Assembly (NCBI GenBank): GCA_038230835.1
Contig: JBBRMM010000009.1
Location: 62,001 to 126,000 of the forward strand
Direction of reading: 5' to 3'
DNA: 64,000 bases
Origin: DASUHT01 sp038230835
GTDB taxonomy: Bacteria > Actinomycetota > Thermoleophilia > Gaiellales > JAICJC01
The position numbers and the translations under genes are program-made. The notes under the pieces are model-generated. The model was not told where the DNA came from, ran no database searches, and saw only the letters and a list, made by a program, of their open reading frames with translations. Of the stretch, positions 1 to 7,721 are shown piece after piece (position 1 is the first letter of the stretch; each line of letters begins with the position of its first letter).

Positions 1-612
1 ATCACGTCGATGCCCGCGCCGCTCCCGAGCTACGCGTACTCGTTCTCGCCGGATGATTCCCAGATCGTCTTCGGGGGTGGGAGCAGAACCCAGGGCCCGG
101 ACATCTACACCGTCCCAACCAACGGCGGCGCGATCCACCGCCTGACCAACGATCACCGAAGCGCCTTCCCACTCTGGGGGTCGAGCGGGATCGCGTTTGA
201 GCGCTATCGCGTCAACGCGCCGGGTGACCCTCGCTGCGCCAGCGGACCATGTGGCGGGGACGTATGGCTCATGAACCCAAGCGGCGCCGGCGCCCACCAG
301 GTCACCCACACCCACGCGGGAATCGCTCCCGCAGCCTGGTCTGCCAATGGATCTCGACTGCTCGCTGCCCAGCCAGACGGCGACCCCGGCAGACTGTTCG
401 CCGTCACCCTCGCCACCCGCCAGACCCGAGCGATCACCGCGCCCGTCGCTTGTCTCTATCCCGCAGGCCTCTCGCGCGACGGCCGCACCGTCCTTGCATT
501 CGTCTGGTGCGCCAGCACCGAGGCCGCAGGGACCATCGAAACGATCCCATTCACCGGTGGACACCCAACCATCCTCCTGCACGGCCCCTGGTGGGCCGCC
601 TGGAACGCCTGA
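1..612 (+). CDS. TolB/PD40-type beta-propeller protein, 3' part
   Basis: The reading frame is open from the first base of the window, so the true start lies outside; the ATG at 10 is probably internal. The 203 visible residues carry WD40-like PD40 repeats of the TolB C-terminal type: FSPDDSQIVFGGG, then WSANGSRLLAAQPDG, then LSRDGRTVLAF, each spaced like a propeller blade. Family knowledge says such repeats form a protein-binding beta-propeller, usually secreted or periplasmic. No signal peptide can be judged because the N-terminus is missing. It ends in TGA at 610-612, followed by a strong hairpin. The exact function is unknown. A related full-length propeller lies at 53848-55788. Confidence 0.7.
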   Translation: MTSMPAPLPSYAYSFSPDDSQIVFGGGSRTQGPDIYTVPTNGGAIHRLTNDHRSAFPLWGSSGIAFERYRVNAPGDPRCASGPCGGDVWLMNPSGAGAHQVTHTHAGIAPAAWSANGSRLLAAQPDGDPGRLFAVTLATRQTRAITAPVACLYPAGLSRDGRTVLAFVWCASTEAAGTIETIPFTGGHPTILLHGPWWAAWNA

Positions 613-655
613 GCGCAGTGCCCAACCGTGCGGAGGCGTTGCCAGGCTGAGAGCT

Positions 656-685
656 CGGGTTTCGGCTTTGTCCAGCCGAAACCCG
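656..685. terminator. Intergenic hairpin between convergent genes
   Basis: A perfect 12-bp inverted repeat (656-667 and 674-685) with a 6-nt loop lies between the propeller gene and the convergent TadG-like gene. There is no T tract on either side, as is common for high-GC terminators. It could serve both strands. Confidence 0.6.
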
Positions 686-779
686 GTCATGCCAAGCGGT
701 TCGAATAGTGACCGATCAGCTCCATTCTCGGCCTGCCGGTTGTTGTCCGCGGAACCGCGCCGCCGGCGACAACGTCGGC

Positions 780-1814
780 TCAGCCGGTCAGCTCGACGGC
801 GGTCAGTGTGCCGGTCTGCGGGCTGTAGGCCCCCGTCGCGTCCAGCGGATCGGTCAGCTGGGCGTTCACGAAGACCCCGGTGACCGTCTTGCCGTTGTCG
901 GTGTACCCCGGCGGCCCGGTCAGCACGAACCACGCGAATCCCACCACTCGCACCTGGCCCGAGCCGTTCTGCCAGTTCGTCGCGCCGGACGGATCCTCGA
1001 CGATCGGCACCAGCACCAGCTGGGGGCTCGTGGGGTCGATGATGGTCGCGAAACCTCCGGCTCCGAATTGCACGACCTGGCTCACCGACTCCCAGGAGGT
1101 GATCCGCTGATCGATTCCGTGGCGGGTCGGCCCCGCATTGTTGCCGGGCTTGATCGGGATCACCTCGCCGATGGTGATCGGGCACGCGTTCAGCGTGCCG
1201 CCGATCTCCTCCTCGTACGGGTTCGCGCCGGCCGGCACCGGACACGCCGTCCCGCTGTCGTACGGCAGCGAGAGCGCGCCGTTGCTCGACGAGGAGTTGT
1301 CGGTATACATCGAGTACGCCTGGCCGGGGACGTAGGAGCCTCGCATCGCGCCCCACGGCATGACCGAGTTGTGGCTGACGACGCTCGTGTACGACTCGAC
1401 GGTGGCCCGCGCAGAGGCGGTGACGGTCACCGTGCTCCGGCCGAACAGCTCGGCGAACTGCGACACCACGACCCGTGACGCCGTGACCGTGATCGAGTCG
1501 CCCGCGGTCAGCAATCCGGAGCCGAGGTAGACGACGGTGTCGGTGGACGAGCCGTTGTTGGCGTACTCGTTCGCGGCCGCGGTCTGCGCGGTCGACCATC
1601 CACTCGGCAGCTGGGAGGCGCCGGCGAGCGCGGAAGCGTCCACCGCCGCCTGCAGACCCTGGTGCCCGTTGTACCAGCGGCCGACGTCCACGCTCAGCGC
1701 CGCCGCTCCCAGGAGCGTCATCATGAACACCGCCGCCGTGGCCATCATCTGCCCACGCGCGGCGGTCGAGTGTGCGCCGCTCACCGCCCGTCGGCGGTTC
1801 TTGACTCTACTCAC
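780..1814 (-). CDS. TadG-like Flp pilus assembly protein
   Basis: A 344-residue protein. After a basic N-terminus comes one hydrophobic segment (about residues 22-42) running into SVDVGRWYNGHQGLQAAVDASALAGA. This is the hallmark of the TadG-like N-terminal domain (Flp pilus assembly, pseudopilin-like). The remainder is a Ser/Thr/Gly-rich extracellular domain without a recognisable von Willebrand fold. Family members are membrane-anchored and linked to tight-adherence pili, but no other tad genes are in the window. The start is GTG at 1814, with a purine-rich GAGGGGG about 6 nt upstream. It is divergent from the SnoaL-like gene. Confidence 0.75.
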   Translation of the reverse strand: MSRVKNRRRAVSGAHSTAARGQMMATAAVFMMTLLGAAALSVDVGRWYNGHQGLQAAVDASALAGASQLPSGWSTAQTAAANEYANNGSSTDTVVYLGSGLLTAGDSITVTASRVVVSQFAELFGRSTVTVTASARATVESYTSVVSHNSVMPWGAMRGSYVPGQAYSMYTDNSSSSNGALSLPYDSGTACPVPAGANPYEEEIGGTLNACPITIGEVIPIKPGNNAGPTRHGIDQRITSWESVSQVVQFGAGGFATIIDPTSPQLVLVPIVEDPSGATNWQNGSGQVRVVGFAWFVLTGPPGYTDNGKTVTGVFVNAQLTDPLDATGAYSPQTGTLTAVELTG

Positions 1815-1983
1815 ACCGCCCCCTCGTCCTGATGGCTACTGCTGCACATCGCGCCCACACTCCAATGGGGAGAGATCGACGGCCCGGGCTCGACGCCAGA
1901 GCGTGGCTGGTACGGAACTCCACGGCGGGAAAACCCCGAGCGCGATGCGCAGACGGGGGCCGTGGCGACACGCGACCGGGGTA

Positions 1984-2012
1984 TAGAGTCGTGTCTATCC
2001 ACACGAAGGAGG
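1984..2012 (+). promoter_or_regulatory. -10 box and Shine-Dalgarno of the SnoaL-like gene
   Basis: TAGAGT (1984-1989) fits the TAnnnT -10 pattern. GAAGGAGG (2005-2012) is a strong ribosome-binding site 8 nt before ATG 2021. This fixes the start there and not at the in-frame ATG at 1832. Confidence 0.55.
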
Positions 2013-2020
2013 TTTGGGTG

Positions 2021-2455
2021 ATGAGACGATCACCGGAGATCGAGCAGATGGTGCGCGACTTCGTCGGCGCGCTCGAGGCAGGTGACATCGACGCCGTCGA
2101 GCGGGCGACGTCCCACGAATCCGGCGTCGTGGCCATCGGCAGCGACCCGGCGGAGTACTCGCGGGACTACGCGACGATCGTCGGCCTGATGCGCGAATCC
2201 TCGCCGGAAGGCCCGATGCACGTCCGCGCGACCGTGAACGAGGTCATGGGCTACGAGGAGGGCGATATCGGCTGGGCCGACGGCACCGGGAGTTTCCGGC
2301 ACGACGACCAGTCGGTCGAGGTGCGGCTGACGGCCGTCGCCCGGCGCGAGGACGGCGTCTGGCGGTTCGTCCAGAGCCACGCCTCCATCGGGGTGCCGAA
2401 CGTCCACATGTTCGACGATACGTTCCAGGCCGCGCACGCGGCACCTGGCAGCTGA
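2021..2455 (+). CDS. SnoaL-like / nuclear transport factor 2 fold protein
   Basis: A 144-residue protein starting MRRSPEIEQMVRDFVGALEAGD. This is a typical SnoaL_3/ketosteroid-isomerase-like opening, in which helix 1 is followed by a residue run on the number of roles per molecule. The middle (GDIGWADGTGSF) and end (EDGVWRFVQSHASIGVPN) match the curved beta-sheet and the WRFVQSHxS motif of calcium/calmodulin-associated and SnoaL-like proteins. The fold makes a small pocket. Substrate and catalytic role cannot be read here. The start is set by GAAGGAGG at 2005-2012. It is a single gene ending in a strong hairpin. Confidence 0.75.
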   Translation: MRRSPEIEQMVRDFVGALEAGDIDAVERATSHESGVVAIGSDPAEYSRDYATIVGLMRESSPEGPMHVRATVNEVMGYEEGDIGWADGTGSFRHDDQSVEVRLTAVARREDGVWRFVQSHASIGVPNVHMFDDTFQAAHAAPGS

Positions 2456-2464
2456 CTGGGGGGC

Positions 2465-2499
2465 GGGCGAGCCCCGGGGGAGGGTTCCGGGGCTCGCCC
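2465..2499. terminator. Perfect 13-bp terminator-like hairpin
   Basis: Arms 2465-2477 and 2487-2499 are exact reverse complements with a 9-nt loop. It sits between the convergent SnoaL-like and HtrA genes, so it is probably a bidirectional rho-independent-like terminator lacking a U tract. Confidence 0.7.
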
Positions 2500-2556
2500 T
2501 GCCGTCAGGCCGACCGCTCGCCAGGGGGCGAGCCTCACGTCGGCTCCGTCACCCGG

Positions 2557-3360
2557 TCAGGCCGACACCAGCATCTGAGCCACGGTGGCCCGGACGGTGT
2601 TTGCCGGCACGGCGAACCCGATGCCCACGTTGCCGCCTGACTGCGACTCGATCTGGCTGTTGATGCCGATCACGAGCCCCTCGGCGTCGAGCAGCGGCCC
2701 GCCGCTGTTGCCGCTGTTGATGGCCGCGTCGGTCTGGATGGCGCCGGTGATGGGGTGGTTGTTGGGCGAGGTGATGGTGCGTCCGACCGCGCTCACGATG
2801 CCGGAGGTGGCCGTGTCGGTCAGCCCGTATGGATCGCCGATCGCCACCACGCCGGCGCCGACCTGCACCGATCGGGAGTCGGCGAAGCGGAGCGGGTGCA
2901 GGGCGCTCGCAGGGGCCGCGATCCGAACGACAGCGACATCCTCCGACGCGTTCGCACCCACCAGGCGGGCGGTGTAGGTGACACCGGTCGAGAGCGTGAC
3001 GCGGATGCTGATCGCGTCGGCTACCACATGCTCGTTCGTGACGATGTCGCCGTGGGTGTCGATCACAAAGCCGGTGCCCTGGGCGCTTCCCGACACCGGC
3101 GGGCCGAACCCGCCCGACGCGCCGCCCTGGGTGGCGACGCGGATCTGGACGACGCCGGGCACGGTGTGTCGGTAGATCTCGCCGGCCGTCAGAGAGCTGG
3201 AGGTGGCCGAGGCCAGCGCCGCAGTCGGCGTCTGCGAGACGACCGCGGTCGACCGCGGCGCCGCGCGGGTGGTGGCGCCGATCGCTGCTGCAACGGCACC
3301 TCCGCCCAGCGCGGCGGCTGCGAAGAGTGCGGTGGCCTTGAGTTTCGGGTGCATGGGCAT
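2557..3360 (-). CDS. HtrA/DegP-like trypsin family serine protease without PDZ domain
   Basis: A 267-residue S1C protease that cleaves misfolded envelope proteins. Residues 1-31 are a signal peptide or N-terminal anchor (MPMHPKLKATALFAAAALGG). The catalytic triad is visible as His in TNEHVV, Asp in SEDVAVVRI and Ser in NSGNSGGPLL. The oxyanion and specificity loops (IGDPYGLTDTATSGIVSA) are normal. The protein stops at IGFAVPANTVRATVAQML, where family members usually continue into one or more PDZ domains, so it is a short form. ATG 3360 is preceded by GGAG at 6 nt. It is divergent from a two-component system, the arrangement expected for an envelope-stress protease under that system's control (inference). 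Confidence 0.88.
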   Translation of the reverse strand: MPMHPKLKATALFAAAALGGGAVAAAIGATTRAAPRSTAVVSQTPTAALASATSSSLTAGEIYRHTVPGVVQIRVATQGGASGGFGPPVSGSAQGTGFVIDTHGDIVTNEHVVADAISIRVTLSTGVTYTARLVGANASEDVAVVRIAAPASALHPLRFADSRSVQVGAGVVAIGDPYGLTDTATSGIVSAVGRTITSPNNHPITGAIQTDAAINSGNSGGPLLDAEGLVIGINSQIESQSGGNVGIGFAVPANTVRATVAQMLVSA

Positions 3361-3439
3361 GTGCGGCTCCGATGTCGGGGTGCGTTCGGATGTCTGCCAC
3401 CGATGCTCGCGGGTCGAGCTGTGCCGGCCCGGTGAGCCA

Positions 3440-3536
3440 CCTGCGAGCTTCCTGTGAGGGCGCACAGGTCGTCGAGATCGCTCACGGCGGCTCCACACGG
3501 GGCTCACAGGCAATCCACAGCCTGGGCGGATACGGT
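3440..3536. promoter_or_regulatory. Helically phased operator and leaderless promoter of the first two-component system
   Basis: Four direct repeats of YYCACRS type start at 3481, 3492, 3503 and 3514, spaced exactly 11 bp apart. Two inverted copies (CCTGCGAG 3440-3447, CCTGTGAG 3451-3458) are also 11 bp apart, and CTCACAGG 3503-3510 is the exact complement of the second. A TACGGT -10 box (3531-3536) follows, 7 nt before ATG 3544. Direct repeats with 11-bp spacing are the classic site of OmpR/PhoB regulators, and the array runs into the -35 region. It probably controls both divergent units. Confidence 0.65.
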
Positions 3537-3543
3537 GGTGGAC

Positions 3544-4266
3544 ATGAGCGGTCAGAGCACCCGAACCAGCGAGTCCGACTCGGCCCGGGTGCTGGTCGTC
3601 GACGACGAGGACAGCATCACGCAGCTGGTCTCGACCGTCCTTCGCTACGAGGGCTTCGACGTCGAGACGGCCGCCGACGGCCGAGCCGCGGTGCGGATCG
3701 CGGAACGTTTCCGGCCCGACCTGGTGGTGCTCGACGTGATGCTGCCCGACTGGGACGGGTTCGAGGTCTACCGCCGGCTCTCGAACGGCGCGCCGCGCAT
3801 GCCGGTGCTGTTCCTGACCGCCCGCGACAGTACGCAGGATCGCGTCCACGGCCTCACGCTCGGTGCCGACGACTACGTCGGCAAGCCGTTCAGCCTCGAG
3901 GAGTTGGTAGCGCGGGTGCGGGCGGTGCTCCGCCGGACGCGCGGCGATGAGAGCGAGCCGTCGGTCCTGCGCTGTGCCGACCTGGAGCTGGACGAGGACG
4001 CCCACGACGTGCGCCGCTCCGGCCGCCCGATCGAGCTCACGCCGACCGAGTACAACCTGCTCCACTACCTGCTCACGAACACCGGCCGGGTGGTCTCCAA
4101 GGGCCAGATCCTCGACCACGTGTGGCGATACGATTTCAACGGCGACACCAGCGTGGTCGAGACCTACATCAGCTACCTGCGCAAGAAGGTGGACCACACC
4201 GGCGAGGTGCCGCTGATCCAGACCGTGCGCGGGTTCGGCTACTCGGTGCGGCTCCCGAAGGAGTAG
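3544..4266 (+). CDS. OmpR/PhoB-family response regulator
   Basis: 240 residues. The receiver domain (about 14-126) has the acidic pair VVDDED, the phospho-acceptor Asp in VVLDVMLPDWDG and the conserved Lys in VGKPFS. A winged-helix DNA-binding domain follows (about 140-238) with ELTPTEYNLLHYLL and RGFGYSV. It is phosphorylated by the kinase encoded 3 nt downstream. ATG 3544 was chosen because a TACGGT -10 box ends 7 nt upstream, giving a leaderless mRNA; the open frame extends 30 codons further upstream but through the operator. Closest in layout to mycobacterial MprA or TcrA-like regulators placed beside an HtrA protease; this comparison is from general knowledge. Confidence 0.93.
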   Translation: MSGQSTRTSESDSARVLVVDDEDSITQLVSTVLRYEGFDVETAADGRAAVRIAERFRPDLVVLDVMLPDWDGFEVYRRLSNGAPRMPVLFLTARDSTQDRVHGLTLGADDYVGKPFSLEELVARVRAVLRRTRGDESEPSVLRCADLELDEDAHDVRRSGRPIELTPTEYNLLHYLLTNTGRVVSKGQILDHVWRYDFNGDTSVVETYISYLRKKVDHTGEVPLIQTVRGFGYSVRLPKE

Positions 4267-4268
4267 GC

Positions 4269-5639
4269 ATGCGTGCCGCCGTCTCCCGGCGTGTGAACGC
4301 CACACCGCTGCGCACGCGGCTGACGGCGATCACGGTGGTTCTGGCCGGGATCGGACTCTTGGTGGCGGGCGTGGCAACCTACCTCGCGCTGCAGTCGTTC
4401 CTGGTGGACAGGCTCGACCAGCAGCTGAACGCGGTCGGCGTCGACAGCGGGTTTGTGACCGCGGTGGTCAGCAGGAATCCGGCGTCAGTGACAAACCAGC
4501 TCCCCGCTCACTCGTACGCGTTGTTCGTGGCTCCCGGCGGCATCGTTGCGGGTATTCACGATGGCAGGCCGATCAGAAGCGCCCCCGCCTACCTCCGACG
4601 GGCGGCGGACGGACTGACGAGCGCGGGCGGCTACCGAGTCAGAGCCGAGACGTCCCAGAACGGCACGAGGCTGATCATCGCGTTTCCCCTCGCCGACGTC
4701 CAGAGCACGCTCAACCGCCTCGTCCTGCTCGAGCTCCTGGTAGGCGTGGTCGTGCTCGGCGTGATCGGTGGGGTGGCGCTGGTCGTCGTGCGGGCAGGGA
4801 TGCGCCCGCTGGGGCGGATCGAGCAGACCGCCGGCGCGATCGCCGCCGGCGACCTCACCCAGCGGGTGGCCGACGCCGACCCACGCACCGAGGTCGGGCG
4901 GCTGGGCGCCTCGCTGAACGTGATGCTGCACCAGATCGAGCAGGCCTTCACGGAGCGGGCGGAATCCCAGGATCGGCTGCGCCGGTTCGTGGCCGACGCA
5001 TCGCACGAGCTGCGGACGCCTCTGACATCGGTGCGTGGGTACGCCGAACTGTTCCGCCGCGGAGCCTCCGAGCGGCCCGACGACCTTGCGGTGGTGATGC
5101 GCCGGATCGAGGCCGAGGCCGAACGGATGGGAGTGCTCGTCGAGGACCTGCTGCTGCTCGCGCAGCTCGACCAGGGCCGGCCGCTGGAGGCCGAACCGGT
5201 CGACCTGACCTCCGTCGTCACCGAGCTCGTGGCGGACCACCGGATGCTCCGGCCAGAGTGGCCGATCGAGCTGGACGCTGTGCCCGTCACCCTCGTAGGC
5301 GACGAGCAGCGGCTGCGCCAGGCGGTTCGGAACCTGCTCTCCAACGCGTGCGCGCACACCCCGGCGGGTACGCACGTCAGCGTCCATGTGCAGATCCGCG
5401 ACGCGTCCGCAGTCGTCGAGGTGGCCGACGACGGGCCGGGACTCGCGCCCGAGGAGGCGGAGCGGGTGTTCGAGCGCTTCTTCCGCTCCGACCCGTCGCG
5501 CACGCGGGCACGCGGTGGCACGGGTCTGGGATTGTCGATCGTGTCGGCAATCGCCGAGGCTCACGCGGGACGGGCCGAGCTGGACAGCACTCCCGGCCAA
5601 GGCAGCATGTTTCGGCTCGTGCTGCCGACCGCGCGGTAG
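4269..5639 (+). CDS. Membrane sensor histidine kinase (HAMP, HisKA, HATPase)
   Basis: 456 residues. A first membrane segment at about 17-41 and a second at about 153-175 flank an extracellular sensor loop of roughly 110 residues with no recognised fold. A HAMP domain follows (RAGMRPLGRIEQTAGAIAAG). The H-box is DASHELRTPLTSVRGY, the N-box NLLSNACAH, and the ATP lid motifs are DDGPGLAP and GGTGLGLSIV, so all catalytic elements are present. ATG 4269 lies 2 nt after the regulator's stop, so the two are one transcription unit. The signal is unknown; envelope stress is plausible from the divergent HtrA gene. Confidence 0.92.
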   Translation: MRAAVSRRVNATPLRTRLTAITVVLAGIGLLVAGVATYLALQSFLVDRLDQQLNAVGVDSGFVTAVVSRNPASVTNQLPAHSYALFVAPGGIVAGIHDGRPIRSAPAYLRRAADGLTSAGGYRVRAETSQNGTRLIIAFPLADVQSTLNRLVLLELLVGVVVLGVIGGVALVVVRAGMRPLGRIEQTAGAIAAGDLTQRVADADPRTEVGRLGASLNVMLHQIEQAFTERAESQDRLRRFVADASHELRTPLTSVRGYAELFRRGASERPDDLAVVMRRIEAEAERMGVLVEDLLLLAQLDQGRPLEAEPVDLTSVVTELVADHRMLRPEWPIELDAVPVTLVGDEQRLRQAVRNLLSNACAHTPAGTHVSVHVQIRDASAVVEVADDGPGLAPEEAERVFERFFRSDPSRTRARGGTGLGLSIVSAIAEAHAGRAELDSTPGQGSMFRLVLPTAR

Positions 5640-5652
5640 CTACACTCGAGAC

Positions 5653-6309
5653 ATGTCCGAGACGGTACTGGTGGTGGAAGACGACCGGCCGGTGGCGCGG
5701 ATGCTCGCACGCACCCTGGACGCCGAAGGCTTCGACACCCAGCTGGCGGCAGACGGTGGAGCCGCCCTGGCCGCCGTCGAGGCCGGGGCCTTGGATGCGA
5801 TCGTGCTCGACGTCGTCATGCCCGGCATGGACGGGCTCGCCGTCGCCCGCCGCCTGCGGGCCAAGGGCGTCGCGGTGCCGATTCTGATGCTGACCGCTCG
5901 GGACGCGGTTGCCGATCGCGTCGCGGGCCTCGAGGCGGGCGCCGACGACTACCTCGTGAAGCCGTTCGCCGCCGAGGAGCTGGTGGCGCGCATCCGCGCT
6001 CTGCTCAGGCGAGGAGGCGGGCGCCGGATCGTGTTTGCCGACCTCGACTTCGACTCCGACGCGCGAGTCGCGACCCGCGCGGGCCGGGCGATCGACCTGA
6101 CCGCCCGCGAAGCCGCGCTGCTCGAGCTGCTGATGCGGCATCCAGGCAAGGTCGTGTCGCGCCGTGAGGCGCTGCTGGGTGCCTGGAGCGACGGCACCGC
6201 GGAAACCGAGAACGTGGTTGACCGCTATGTCGCCTATCTGCGCCGCAAACTGGGGCCCCCGCCGCTGATCCACACGGTGCGCGGGGTTGGTTTCGTGCTT
6301 CGCCGGTGA
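5653..6309 (+). CDS. OmpR-family response regulator (second system)
   Basis: 218 residues. The receiver has VVEDDRP, phospho-acceptor Asp in IVLDVVMPGMDG and Lys in LVKPFA. The winged helix carries DLTAREAALLELLM and RGVGFVLRR. ATG 5653 is preceded by TACACT (5641-5646) at 6 nt, so it may be read from its own leaderless promoter inside the gap after the first kinase gene. It overlaps the next kinase gene by GTGA. With the following four genes it forms a regulator-kinase-exported protein-ABC exporter operon. Confidence 0.92.
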   Translation: MSETVLVVEDDRPVARMLARTLDAEGFDTQLAADGGAALAAVEAGALDAIVLDVVMPGMDGLAVARRLRAKGVAVPILMLTARDAVADRVAGLEAGADDYLVKPFAAEELVARIRALLRRGGGRRIVFADLDFDSDARVATRAGRAIDLTAREAALLELLMRHPGKVVSRREALLGAWSDGTAETENVVDRYVAYLRRKLGPPPLIHTVRGVGFVLRR

Positions 6310-7721
6310 GCCCGTTCCGGCGCGCTCGCCCCCGGCCTCGTCTGCGCACCCGGATCGTCGTGGCGGCGGCCGCGTCCATCCTGGTCGCCGTCGTCATCCT
6401 CGGCACGGCCGTGCAGATGCTTCTGGATCGGCACCTGCACCAGGCGCTGGACACCACACTGCGCAACCGAGCGGCCGAGATCGCCCGGCTGAACGCCTCC
6501 GCGCCCGCGCTGCTGCGGTCGCCCAGTGTGATCGAGGCGTCTGTCGGGCCCAATCCGCTCGAGGTCGAGGTGGTCGATCGGCGAGGGGCGATCGTGACCC
6601 GCTCCCCGTCACTGGGTGGGGCAACGATTCCGGCGCGGGCGCTGGTCAGGGCGGCGCTGGGCGGCGGTCGGGCGGGATACGCAGACGGCCGTGTCGGCGA
6701 TCAGGCAGTCCGCATCTACGTGGCGCCGCTGGCCGAATTCGGAGGTCCCGCGTCCGGTGGAGCGGTGATCGTCGCCGCGAGCACCGAGCCCGTGTCGTCC
6801 ACCCTGGCCGAGTCGCGGGCACTGATCCTGCTGTCTGCTCTCGCGGCGGCGGTGCTTGTGGTGCCGATCGCGTTCCTGCTGGCCGGCCGGGCGCTGGTGC
6901 CACTGCGACGGCTGGCTGAAGGCGCCGAGGCGATCGAGCAACGAGGGGACCCGGCGATGCGGCTTGCGGCGGCCTCCCCGGACGGCCGGGTGCCGGACGA
7001 GGTGGGCCGGCTGGCCGACACCCTCAACCGCATGCTGTCGGCACTCGACGCCGCTCGCGATCTCGAGCGCAGGTTCATCGCCGACGCGTCACACGAGCTG
7101 CGAAATCCGCTCGCCGCGCTGCGCGGAAACGCCGACTACCTGGCCCGCAACGGCGCTGATCCCCAGGCCCTCGACGATCTGCGCTCGGACGCCGAGCGGC
7201 TCGCCCGGCTGGTGGACGAACTGTTGGCACTCGCCCGCGAGGATGCGACAGAGCTTCCGCAGCAGGAGCTGCGGCTCGACGAGGTGGCAGCTACGGTGGC
7301 GGACGAGCGGGTGCGGGTGCTCGCACGCGACCCCGGGTGGGTGCGAGGCGACCGGCCGTCGCTCGAGCGTGCGCTCGCCAACCTCGTCTCCAACGCCCGC
7401 CGGCATGGGCCCACGGGCGAGCCGATCGAGGTCGAGGTGTGCCGGCACGGCGACCGCGTGCTGCTCTCGGTGGTGGATCGTGGGCCGGGAATCCACACCG
7501 ACCAGCTCGAGCTCGCGACCCGCCGGTTCTGGCGGGGGGCCGGTGTTTCCGGCGAGGAGGGCTCCGGTCTCGGGCTGGCCCTGGTCAAGGCGGCTGCCGA
7601 ACGCCATGGCGGGCGGCTTGTCATCGAGGGGTCGCGGTTCACGATCGAGCTGCCGGCTCTCACACGGATCTCAGAGCCCGCGGCTACAACTCCGGTAGAA
7701 CCGTCGGAAGGGCACGAATGA
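6306..7721 (+). CDS. Membrane sensor histidine kinase (second system)
   Basis: 471 residues from GTG 6306, overlapping the regulator stop. Membrane segments lie at about 17-40 and 173-195 with an extracellular loop of about 130 residues. HAMP follows (GRALVPLRRLAEGAEAIEQRG), then the H-box DASHELRNPLAALRGN, N-box NLVSNARRHG, DRGPGI and GSGLGLALVKAA. All kinase motifs are intact. The ligand is not predictable. The partner is the regulator at 5653. Downstream transporter genes suggest sensing of a peptide, antibiotic or envelope signal (inference). Confidence 0.92.
   Translation: MSPFRRARPRPRLRTRIVVAAAASILVAVVILGTAVQMLLDRHLHQALDTTLRNRAAEIARLNASAPALLRSPSVIEASVGPNPLEVEVVDRRGAIVTRSPSLGGATIPARALVRAALGGGRAGYADGRVGDQAVRIYVAPLAEFGGPASGGAVIVAASTEPVSSTLAESRALILLSALAAAVLVVPIAFLLAGRALVPLRRLAEGAEAIEQRGDPAMRLAAASPDGRVPDEVGRLADTLNRMLSALDAARDLERRFIADASHELRNPLAALRGNADYLARNGADPQALDDLRSDAERLARLVDELLALAREDATELPQQELRLDEVAATVADERVRVLARDPGWVRGDRPSLERALANLVSNARRHGPTGEPIEVEVCRHGDRVLLSVVDRGPGIHTDQLELATRRFWRGAGVSGEEGSGLGLALVKAAAERHGGRLVIEGSRFTIELPALTRISEPAATTPVEPSEGHE

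Noticed and set aside
1832..2020. N-terminal extension of the SnoaL-like protein from ATG 1832
   Set aside because: A strong ribosome site and -10 box place the start at 2021; the extension has no family match.
3361..4305. Long N-terminal extension of the HtrA gene antisense to the response regulator
   Set aside because: The signal peptide begins at ATG 3360 with its own GGAG; the rest is a shadow of the regulator gene.
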